Below, piece by piece: positions 1 through 7,201 of a stretch of 64,000 nt of DNA. The notes beneath the pieces are model-generated. The model did not search any database. It had not been told where the DNA came from and saw only the letters and a list, made by a program, of their open reading frames with translations. This stretch comes from Acidobacteria bacterium Mor1. GTDB lineage: Bacteria; Acidobacteriota; Polarisedimenticolia; Polarisedimenticolales; Polarisedimenticolaceae. A program made the translations under genes and the position numbers. The first letter of the stretch is position 1, and every line of letters begins with the position of its first letter. Location: assembly GCA_001664505.1 (NCBI GenBank), contig CP011806.1:1765528-1829527 (forward strand), given 5' to 3'.

Positions 1-1
1 C

Positions 2-2875
2 GGCTCCATCGGTTACCCCGCCGAGTACACCGGTATGGCCCCGGAGGTCATCTCCGAGCTGGGCCTGTCCAAGATCATGTCGCTGACCAGCACCTACGAT
101 CACCGGGTGATCCAGGGCGCCGAGTCCGGCGCCTTCCTCCAGATCATCGGCAAGCTGATGCTGGGCGATGACGGGTTCTTCCACCGGGTGTTCCAGGAGC
201 TGCATGTCCCCCACGAGCCGGTGCTCTGGGCCGGCGACCAGAACCCCCAGGTCTTCGCCAACAGCGGCAACAGCGAGGCGATCGCCAAGCAGGCCTCGGT
301 GCTGCAGCTGATTCGGGCCCACCGGGTGCGAGGGCATCTCTACGCCCATCTGAACCCGCTGGGCTACGAGCCCCAGCCCCATCCGGAGCTGGAGCTTTCC
401 CACTACGGGCTCAGCGTGTGGGACCTCGACCGCCGTTTCATTTCCGGCGGACTTGCCGGCAAGAGCGACACCCTGCCCCTGCGGGAGATCGTCGACACGA
501 TTCGGGACACCTACTGCCGGCACATCGGCGCCGAGTTCATGCACATCACCGATCCCGAGCCCCGGCGTTGGCTGACCGACCGCATGGAAGCCTCCCGCAA
601 CGCCGAGCCCTTCGATCTCGAGCAGCAGAAGCAGATCCTGCGCAAGCTCAACGGGGCCGAGGCCTTCGAGAAGTACCTCCACACCAAGTACCTCGGCCAC
701 AAGCGCTTCTCCCTGGAGGGCGCGGAGTCGCTGATCCCGATGCTGGATTTCCTGCTGCAGGACGCAGCCCGGGACGGCGTCGAGGAAGTACTCGTCGGCA
801 TGGCCCACCGCGGGCGGCTCAACGTCCTCGCCAACACCGTGGAAAAGAGCTACGCCCAGCTGTTCGAGGAGTTCGAGGAACGCCCCGACGCCAGCACCTC
901 TCACGGCTCCGGCGACGTCAAATACCACCTGGGAAGCGAGGGCACCTTCGAGGACAAGGAAGGGCGCTCGGTCCGGGTGCGAGTGGCCTCGAACCCGTCC
1001 CACCTGGAAGCGGTCGACCCGGTCCTGGAAGGCATTGCCCGGGCGCGCCAGGACGTATCCGGAGACAAGGACCGGGAACGCATCGTGCCGGTGTTGATCC
1101 ACGGCGATGCCGCCTTCGCCGGACAGGGTGTGGTCGCCGAGACCCTCAACCTCTCGAAGCTCAAGGGCTATCGCACCGGCGGCACGGTGCACATCGTGGT
1201 CAACAACCAGATCGGCTTCACCACCGGCCCCGCCGACGCTCGTTCCTCGATGTACCCGACCGACCTGGCCAAGATGGTCCACGCGCCGATCCTGCACGTC
1301 AACGGCGACCAGCCCGAGGACGCCGTTCGGGTGATCCGCCTGGCGATGGCCTACCGCCAGCGCTTCAAGCAGGACGTGGTGGTCGACCTGGTCTGCTACC
1401 GCCGCTGGGGTCATAACGAGGCGGACGATCCCTCGTACACCCACCCGATCCTGTACGCCAACATCAACAAGCGCCGCTCGGTGCGCAAGCTCTACACCGA
1501 GCAACTGCTGCGCCGCGGGGACATCGACATCGAGACCGCCGAGAAGGCACTGGCCGACTACCACGAGCGCCTGCAAGAGGTGCACGACGAGGTCAAGGCG
1601 ATGGAGCCGGCGGAACACTGCGCCAAGGACGACGTCGCCGACGACGCCGACCGGGTCGTCATCACCTCGTCTACCGGCGAATTCGACACCGCCGTCGATC
1701 GCGAAGCCCTCGAAGAGGTGATCGCCGGCCTGCAGCGGGTCCCCGAGGGTTTCAACCTGCATCCCAAGCTGGGCAAGCAGCTGGACCTGCGCCGCACCCG
1801 CTTCGAGCAGGACAACATCGACTGGGCCCTGGCGGAGTCCCTGGCCTTCGGCTCGCTGGTCCTCGAGGGCACCCCGGTGCGGCTCAGCGGTGAGGACAGC
1901 GGCCGCGGCACCTTCAGTCAGCGCCACGCGGTGCTCTACGACTACAAGAACGCCGAACCCTACACGTCGCTGGCCAACCTGCGTGAGGGCCAGGCGCCGT
2001 TCTGGGTCTACGACAGCCTGCTGTCGGAATTCGCCGTGATGGGCTTCGAGTACGGCTACAGCGTCGAGAGCCCCGAGACCCTGGTGATGTGGGAGGCGCA
2101 GTTCGGCGACTTCGTCAACGGCGCCCAGGTGATCATCGACCAGTTCCTCGCCTCGGCCGAGGCCAAGTGGGGCCAGAAGAGCGGTGTGGTGCTGTTGTTG
2201 CCCCACGGTTATGAAGGGCAAGGCCCCGACCACTCCAGCGCCCGGGTCGAGCGCTTCCTGCAGCTCGCGGCGCGGGGCAACATCCGCGTGGTCTACCCGA
2301 GCACGCCGGCCAACTACTTCCACATGCTGCGCCGTCAGATGGTCGACCCGGACAAGAAGCCGCTGGTCGTGCTGACGCCGAAGAGCCTGCTGCGGCACAA
2401 GGCCTGCGTCTCCGCCGCCGACGAACTCTCCTCCGGCCGGTTCGAACCGTTGATCGAGGATCCCCGGGATCCGAAGCCGGACAAGGTGCGGCGGGTGCTG
2501 CTCTGTAGCGGAAAGGTCTACTGGGACCTGATCGCCGCCCAGCAGAAGGGCATGGGCGAGGACGTGGCCATCGTCCGCCTCGAGCAGCTCTACCCCTACC
2601 CCATCGACGCGGTCAACCGGATCACCGAGAAGTACGCCTCGACCCGGGAGATCGTCTGGGTGCAGGAAGAGCCGCGAAACATGGGCGCCTGGACCTTCCT
2701 GGTGCCCCGGCTGGAGCGCTGCCTCAAGCCGGGCCAGGAGCTGCGCTACGTCGGCCGCCACGGCGCGCCCAGCACGGCGACCGGCCACTTCCGGCGCCAC
2801 GAGGCGGCCCAGAAGATGCTGGTCGAGCGGGCGCTCCAGGGTGAGAGCCAACCCCTGGTCCGAGCGGCCCAGTAG
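2..2875 (+). CDS. kgd: Multifunctional 2-oxoglutarate dehydrogenase (fused E2-E1), 3' part
   Basis: The reading frame is open from the first bases, so the 5' end lies outside the window. The visible N-terminal stretch is the end of a lipoamide acyltransferase (E2) catalytic domain, with the motif STYDHRVIQGAESGAF. It leads directly into a complete E1 2-oxoglutarate dehydrogenase with its thiamine-diphosphate region (GDAAFAGQGVVAETLNLS, then VVNNQIGFTT) and C-terminal transketolase-like part. This E2-E1 order is that of Mycobacterium Kgd/SucA. The enzyme oxidatively decarboxylates 2-oxoglutarate in the TCA cycle and passes the succinyl group to lipoamide; the DHRVIQG variant of the E2 histidine motif is also that of Kgd. 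It ends about 60 bp before the promoter-like element of the next gene. Family assignment is firm; the missing N-terminal part cannot be described. Confidence 0.96.
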   Translation, partial: GSIGYPAEYTGMAPEVISELGLSKIMSLTSTYDHRVIQGAESGAFLQIIGKLMLGDDGFFHRVFQELHVPHEPVLWAGDQNPQVFANSGNSEAIAKQASVLQLIRAHRVRGHLYAHLNPLGYEPQPHPELELSHYGLSVWDLDRRFISGGLAGKSDTLPLREIVDTIRDTYCRHIGAEFMHITDPEPRRWLTDRMEASRNAEPFDLEQQKQILRKLNGAEAFEKYLHTKYLGHKRFSLEGAESLIPMLDFLLQDAARDGVEEVLVGMAHRGRLNVLANTVEKSYAQLFEEFEERPDASTSHGSGDVKYHLGSEGTFEDKEGRSVRVRVASNPSHLEAVDPVLEGIARARQDVSGDKDRERIVPVLIHGDAAFAGQGVVAETLNLSKLKGYRTGGTVHIVVNNQIGFTTGPADARSSMYPTDLAKMVHAPILHVNGDQPEDAVRVIRLAMAYRQRFKQDVVVDLVCYRRWGHNEADDPSYTHPILYANINKRRSVRKLYTEQLLRRGDIDIETAEKALADYHERLQEVHDEVKAMEPAEHCAKDDVADDADRVVITSSTGEFDTAVDREALEEVIAGLQRVPEGFNLHPKLGKQLDLRRTRFEQDNIDWALAESLAFGSLVLEGTPVRLSGEDSGRGTFSQRHAVLYDYKNAEPYTSLANLREGQAPFWVYDSLLSEFAVMGFEYGYSVESPETLVMWEAQFGDFVNGAQVIIDQFLASAEAKWGQKSGVVLLLPHGYEGQGPDHSSARVERFLQLAARGNIRVVYPSTPANYFHMLRRQMVDPDKKPLVVLTPKSLLRHKACVSAADELSSGRFEPLIEDPRDPKPDKVRRVLLCSGKVYWDLIAAQQKGMGEDVAIVRLEQLYPYPIDAVNRITEKYASTREIVWVQEEPRNMGAWTFLVPRLERCLKPGQELRYVGRHGAPSTATGHFRRHEAAQKMLVERALQGESQPLVRAAQ

Positions 2876-2933
2876 GCGGCCGGCCGGACCCTATCCCGAC
2901 CGCAGCGATCCACCGGAGTGCCCGGCGATCGGC

Positions 2934-2939
2934 TAGAAT
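2934..2939 (+). promoter_or_regulatory. Putative -10 element (TAGAAT)
   Basis: GGCTAGAAT lies 49 nt before the ATG at 2989 in the short gap after kgd. It matches a GCTANNNT pattern seen upstream of many genes in this window. I see no convincing -35 hexamer, so this is a weak call. Confidence 0.35.
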
Positions 2940-2988
2940 CGGCCTTCGTTTTTCGAATCCGATTCTCGATCCCTGGGGGGGACGCTCG

Positions 2989-3573
2989 ATGTCCGAGATT
3001 GCCTGGGCCGAATCGCTCTCGGCCGCCAAGGAGCAGGCTGCTGCCGACGGTAAGCTGCTGCTGACCTACATCTACTCACCCGGCTGACTGGGCTGCCGCC
3101 GCATGGATGCCGTGACGTATCCACAGAGTTCCGTGGCCGCCGCCCTGCAGGATTTCGCGCTCTTCAAGGTCAACATGATGGAGCGCCACCCCGACTTCAA
3201 GGAGGCCTGCGCCGGAGGCCGGGTGATGTGGGGACCGACCTTCATCGTCGCCGACGCCAAGGGTCGTGAGGTGCGCCGTTGGGTCGGCTGGTTGCCCCCC
3301 GAGAGCTACGTGGCCGAGCTCTCGTTCTGCAAGGCGCTCGCTGAGTACAACCACGGCAAGTTCGCCGAGGCACTGGCCGGGTTCACCGCGCTGGTCGACG
3401 GCGCCGTGGGCACCGAGATCCACCCCGAGGCGCTCTACTGGCAGGGAATCGCCGGCTTCATGGCCGGACGCCAGGACTGGGACGCCCTCAAGGCCTCATG
3501 GCAGCGCCTGGCCTCCGAGTACGAGGGCAACCGTTTCGCCACCCACGCCTCCGTCATCGAAGACGCTCCCTAG
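2989..3573 (+). CDS. Thioredoxin-like selenoprotein with U-x-x-C active site and TPR-like tail
   Basis: Read with the TGA at 3085-3087 as selenocysteine, this is a 194-residue protein. ATG 2989 is preceded by a G-run Shine-Dalgarno (GGGGGGGA). The N-terminal half is a thioredoxin fold: a predicted beta strand (KLLLTYIYS), then PG-Sec33-LG-Cys36-RRMD at the normal CxxC position, and the cis-proline region (MWGPTFIVAD) about 50 residues later. The C-terminal half (LAEYNHGKFAEALAGF and following) looks like one or two TPR helices pairs. Sec in place of the attacking Cys implies a thiol/disulfide or peroxide redox role in the cytoplasm; no signal peptide is visible. A SECIS-like hairpin starts 16 nt after the UGA. 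A gene finder stopping at UGA would begin at Met 3103 and lose the active site. The partner and exact substrate are unknown. Confidence 0.85.
3104..3123 (+). promoter_or_regulatory. Bacterial SECIS-like hairpin for UGA 3085
   Basis: TGGATGC (3104-3110) pairs with GTATCCA (3117-3123), seven base pairs with one G-U, closing a six-base loop CGTGAC. A G sits at loop position 2 and the loop begins 23 nt after the UGA. Bacterial SECIS elements need a G in the first two loop positions and an apical loop about 16-37 nt from the UGA, so this fits. It lies inside the coding region. Confidence 0.7.
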
Positions 3574-3575
3574 CG

Positions 3576-5126
3576 CTACTCCGGGCGGGTGCCCAGCGCG
3601 GACTTCAGCGCATCGCCGAGGTTGTTGGAGAAGCCATCCCCGGTCTGAGCCGGCATCGGTTCGGACTTGGGCTGGCGCTCCCGGCGAGGCCGGGGACGCG
3701 GCCGGGAGGTCTCCTCACCCGGCTTCGGTCCCTTCCCGGGACGGGCCAGACGGATGCGGCGGCCGCCCTCCTCGATCTCCACCACTTCGACATCGATGTC
3801 GTCACCGACAGGGAAACGGCGGGTCAGATCTTCTCCACGCTCGGTTCCGGTCCAAACGTTGGGCATCAGGCCGACCTGCCCCGGGGCGAGCCAGACGAAG
3901 ACGCCGAACTTCTCGACCTTCTGTACCTTGCCCTTGAGCGAGGCGCCCGCCTCGACGACGACCGGCTCGGCACCCTCGGCCGGAGCCGGAGCCACCGAGA
4001 TGCGCTTGCGGCCGGTGTCGACCGAGAGCACGACCCAATCGAGCTCGGTGCCGGCGTCGAGGCCTTCGCGCCAGCCGCCCGACTTCGGCGGGAACTCGCG
4101 AGCAGGAGCCAACGCTTCGAGCCCGGGCTTGAGCTCGATGAAGGCGCCGAAGTCGGCCAGACGGCGCACGATGCCCTTGTACGAAGTGCCTTCCTTGAAG
4201 TCCTCACCGACCGAATCCCACGGATCGGCCTGGGCCATCCGCGCGCTCAGGGAAATGCGTTTCCCCTCGTCGGCGATCTTGAGGATCTTGACGCTGATCG
4301 TGTCGCCGACGCTGACCGCGTCGGAGACCTTGGCGATGCGGGCGTGGGACAGCTCGGAGATATGCACGAGCCCCATCACGCCGGCGCCCAGGTCGACGAA
4401 GGCACCGAAGTCGGCGGTGCCGTTGACCCGGCCCTGCATCACACCACCTTCGACCAGGGTGGCGCGCACGGCTGCGGCTTCCTCGGCACGCTCCTCTTCG
4501 AGCAACGCCTTGCGGGAGAGGACGATGTCCTCACCGCCGCGGCGGAACTGGGTAATCTTGAACTGGTAGCTCTTGTCGATGTGCTGCTCGGGCTCGTCGA
4601 CCCGGCGCAGGTCGATCTGCGAGTGGGGACAGAACGCACGGCTGCGGCCGACGCGAACTTCGTAACCACCCTTGATCACCGCGGCGACCTTGCCCTCGAC
4701 GGGACGGCCGGCACGGAAGGCACGAGCGAGAGCGGGATCACGCGGCTTGCGCGGTTCCTTCTTCTCACCCTCCTTCTTGTCCTCTTCTTTCTTCTCACCG
4801 TCGGCAGACGCGGCAGCCGCTTCACCCTCGGCAGGCGCAGCTTCGGCGGCAAGTGCGTCGGCGCTCGCCTGGGCGGCGGGCGCAGCATCGGCAGGCGCAG
4901 CTTCCGGTGCCGGGTCGGCAGCGGGCGCTTCCGTAGCTTCGGCTGCGGGCTCCGCCGTCACGGAAGGTTCGGCCGGGGCGTCGGCGCTTGCGGCCTCTGC
5001 AGGGACCTCCGGAGTCGCCTCCACCGAAGGCGCTTCAGCAGGCGCATCCGTGGCGGGTGCGTCGGAAGCCGTCGCAGGCGGAGAAGGTTGAGAATCGGAG
5101 TTGTGCGGCTTGTTTTCTTCGCTCAC
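3576..5126 (-). CDS. S1-repeat RNA-binding protein
   Basis: A 516-residue protein starting at GTG 5126 after a G-rich Shine-Dalgarno. Residues 1 to about 125 are a low-complexity Ala/Pro/Glu leader that turns Lys-rich. Four S1-type OB folds follow: GRPVEGKVAAVIKGGYEV, GGVMQGRVNGTADFGAFV, SYKGIVRRLADFGAFIEL and ASLKGKVQKVEKFGVFVW. The C-terminus is Arg/Pro-rich and basic. The second repeat is closest to the canonical S1 consensus (GLVHISELSH). It resembles ribosomal protein S1 in repeat number but is shorter than the usual six-repeat form. A role in mRNA binding at the ribosome or in RNA turnover is likely. It converges tail-to-tail with the selenoprotein gene (2 bp apart) and diverges from the oxidoreductase gene. 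I cannot say whether it is the main S1 or a paralogue. Confidence 0.88.
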   Translation of the reverse strand: MSEENKPHNSDSQPSPPATASDAPATDAPAEAPSVEATPEVPAEAASADAPAEPSVTAEPAAEATEAPAADPAPEAAPADAAPAAQASADALAAEAAPAEGEAAAASADGEKKEEDKKEGEKKEPRKPRDPALARAFRAGRPVEGKVAAVIKGGYEVRVGRSRAFCPHSQIDLRRVDEPEQHIDKSYQFKITQFRRGGEDIVLSRKALLEEERAEEAAAVRATLVEGGVMQGRVNGTADFGAFVDLGAGVMGLVHISELSHARIAKVSDAVSVGDTISVKILKIADEGKRISLSARMAQADPWDSVGEDFKEGTSYKGIVRRLADFGAFIELKPGLEALAPAREFPPKSGGWREGLDAGTELDWVVLSVDTGRKRISVAPAPAEGAEPVVVEAGASLKGKVQKVEKFGVFVWLAPGQVGLMPNVWTGTERGEDLTRRFPVGDDIDVEVVEIEEGGRRIRLARPGKGPKPGEETSRPRPRPRRERQPKSEPMPAQTGDGFSNNLGDALKSALGTRPE

Positions 5127-5294
5127 GGGAAGCCCCCAGTGCTTGCGGACCCCTCCCCACGGAGGCGTTCGCCCGAGTTGACAGTGTTTCTATACGGTAA
5201 GGACCCTGCGCGCGCATTGTGCCATATCTGGTTCCTCGTTGAAATGTCTGTGAACTCATGACAGCGCGGGGACCGTGTGGCATCCTCGCCCGCG

Positions 5295-6284
5295 ATGAAA
5301 GCAGTGGTCATCACGGGTCCCGGCGGTCCGGAGAAACTGGCTTTTCTCGACGTTCCGGAGCCCTCCGCCGGTCCTGAAGAGGTTCGCGTTCGTGTGCGCG
5401 CATCCGCGATGAACCGTGCGGATTTGTTGCAGCGGCGAGGCCTCTACCCCGCCCCGGCAGGTGAGCCCGCCGATATTCCGGGCCTGGAGTTCGCCGGCGA
5501 GGTCGAAAGTTGCGGCGAACGGGTGCGAACCCTGAGGCCCGGCGACCGGGTGATGGGCATCGTCGGCGGAGGCGGCCACGCCGAGAAGGTGGTGCTCCAC
5601 GAGCGCCTTTGCCTCGAGGTTCCCCCCTGTCTTTCCTGGTCCGAGGCGGCCGCCGTGCCCGAGGCCTTTCTCACCGCCTTCGACGCCCTGCTGGACCGCG
5701 GACGGCTGATCCCCGGCGAGAGCCTGTTGATCCACGCAGCCGGTTCCGGCGTCGGCACCGCCGCCCTGCAGTTGGGGCTCGTCTCGGGCGCCCGGGTTGT
5801 GGCGCTGTCCCGAAGTGAGGACAAGCGGCGGCGCCTGCAGGGGATGGGTGCAGGGACGGTGCTCGATCCCTCCCATCCGCAGATCGCCCAGGAACTTCAG
5901 ATCGCTGCAGGGCCCCAGGGGATCGATGTGGTGCTGGACAGCATCGGCGCCGCGGCCTGGGAACTCAACATGTCGGTGCTCGCCGAGCTGGGCCGCATCG
6001 TGATCGTCGGCCTCCTGGGTGGAACCCGCACCGAGGTCCACCTGGGGCAGCTGCTCGCCCGACGGGCCAGCGTCGTCGGTACCGTGCTGCGCACCCGGCC
6101 GCTGGAACAACGGATGGATCTGGTGCAGCGCTTCGCCAAACAGATGCTGCCGCTGCTGGCCGAGGGGCGCCTCCGCGCGGTGGTCGACAGCGAACTGCCG
6201 CTTCACGACGCCGCCGAGGCCCATCGCCGGATGGAGAACAACGCCAACTTCGGCAAGATCGTGCTGACCGTGGGGTCCCCTTGA
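5295..6284 (+). CDS. NAD(P)H-quinone oxidoreductase, PIG3/zeta-crystallin type (MDR family)
   Basis: A medium-chain dehydrogenase/reductase of 329 residues. The start MKAVVITGPGGPEKL is typical of the quinone-reductase branch. The GroES-like part contains NRADLLQRRGLYP, and the nucleotide-binding part has the AGSGVGTAALQLG Rossmann motif. No catalytic zinc ligands are visible, so it should be a zinc-independent NADPH-linked quinone or enone reductase. ATG 5295 is chosen over a GTG at 5277 because homologues begin at MKAVV. Its TGA overlaps the TTG start of murB (TTGA), so the two are probably translationally coupled although their functions appear unrelated. Confidence 0.93.
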   Translation: MKAVVITGPGGPEKLAFLDVPEPSAGPEEVRVRVRASAMNRADLLQRRGLYPAPAGEPADIPGLEFAGEVESCGERVRTLRPGDRVMGIVGGGGHAEKVVLHERLCLEVPPCLSWSEAAAVPEAFLTAFDALLDRGRLIPGESLLIHAAGSGVGTAALQLGLVSGARVVALSRSEDKRRRLQGMGAGTVLDPSHPQIAQELQIAAGPQGIDVVLDSIGAAAWELNMSVLAELGRIVIVGLLGGTRTEVHLGQLLARRASVVGTVLRTRPLEQRMDLVQRFAKQMLPLLAEGRLRAVVDSELPLHDAAEAHRRMENNANFGKIVLTVGSP

Positions 6285-7180
6285 GCGAACTGGCGCGATC
6301 CCTCGCCGACGCCGGGTTCGCCGGCGCGCTACGGGAGGAGTGTCCGCTGGCTCCCTTCACCACCTGGAAGATCGGTGGGCCGGCGGAACTGCTGGCGGAG
6401 CCGGTGAGCCCCGAGGACCTCGTCGTCGCCCTGGGGTGGGCCGCCGGACGGCGGATCCCCTGGCGGGTTCTGGGCAACGGCTCGAACCTGTTGATCCGTG
6501 ACCAGGGCGTGCGCGGACTCGTGCTGCGGATCCGCAAGACCCTGGACGAGGTGACCTGGAACGGGCCCGAGGTGACCGCCGGTGCGGGGGCTCTGTTCCC
6601 AGCCCTGGCCAACCAGGCGGCGCGCCGCGGGTTGGCGGGGATCGAATTCGGCGCCGGCATTCCCGGAACCATCGGCGGCGCGGTGGTGATGAACGCCGGC
6701 TGGCACGAGTTCGAGATCGGCAACCACATCACCGCCGTCGACTTCGTCGGCGCTGACGGGACACGCCGCCGCATCCCCCACGACGACTGCGACTTCGCCT
6801 ACCGCGACAGCCGGTTTCATCGCGAGAAGGGCATCGTGCTGGCCGCACGGTTGAAGCTGACGCCCGGAGACGCCGGCGAGATCCAGGCGCGCCTCGACGG
6901 CTTCGCTTCATCTCGCAAGGAAAACCAGCCGACCGAACTCCCCTCTTGCGGCTCGGTGTTCATCCAGCCCCCCGGCGACTACGCCGGCCGCTTGATCGAC
7001 GCGGCGGGACTCAAGGGAACCCGGGAGGGGGCTATCGAGGTCTCGGATAAGCACGCCAACTTCTTCGTCAACACCGGCGGAGGCACGGCGGCCCAGGTGC
7101 TGGCACTGGTGGAACGGGTCGAGCGGGAGGTCGAGGAACGCTTCGGCGTGGCGCTGACCCGGGAGTTCGAACTCTGGTAG
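6281..7180 (+). CDS. murB: UDP-N-acetylenolpyruvoylglucosamine reductase
   Basis: This 299-residue FAD enzyme makes UDP-N-acetylmuramate in peptidoglycan synthesis in the cytoplasm. It starts with TTG inside the stop of the preceding gene. The FAD-binding VAO-type fold shows FTTWKIGGPAELL and LGNGSNLLIRDQGV, then GIEFGAGIPGTIGGAVVMNAG. The substrate domain carries SCGSVFIQPPGDYAGRLID, whose GS serine is the expected proton donor, and SDKHANFFVNTGGGTA near the end. Length and the short C-terminal domain match type II MurB. It lies alone, not in a mur operon, and ends at a hairpin shared with the convergent helicase gene. Confidence 0.97.
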   Translation: MSELARSLADAGFAGALREECPLAPFTTWKIGGPAELLAEPVSPEDLVVALGWAAGRRIPWRVLGNGSNLLIRDQGVRGLVLRIRKTLDEVTWNGPEVTAGAGALFPALANQAARRGLAGIEFGAGIPGTIGGAVVMNAGWHEFEIGNHITAVDFVGADGTRRRIPHDDCDFAYRDSRFHREKGIVLAARLKLTPGDAGEIQARLDGFASSRKENQPTELPSCGSVFIQPPGDYAGRLIDAAGLKGTREGAIEVSDKHANFFVNTGGGTAAQVLALVERVEREVEERFGVALTREFELW

Positions 7181-7196
7181 GCGGCTGATCGCCGCC
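7180..7196. terminator. Convergent hairpin between murB and the helicase gene
   Basis: GGCGGC (7180-7185) and GCCGCC (7191-7196) form a perfect six-base-pair stem with a five-base loop. It overlaps the murB stop codon and lies 5 bp beyond the end of the opposing gene. There is no T-run, so termination efficiency is uncertain. Confidence 0.5.
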
Positions 7197-7201
7197 GCGA
7201 C

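Noticed and set aside
5178-5196. TTGACA followed by TATACG between the S1-protein and oxidoreductase genes
   Set aside because: The hexamers are only 7 bp apart, too close for one sigma-70 promoter. Each could belong to a different promoter, but no partner hexamer is convincing.
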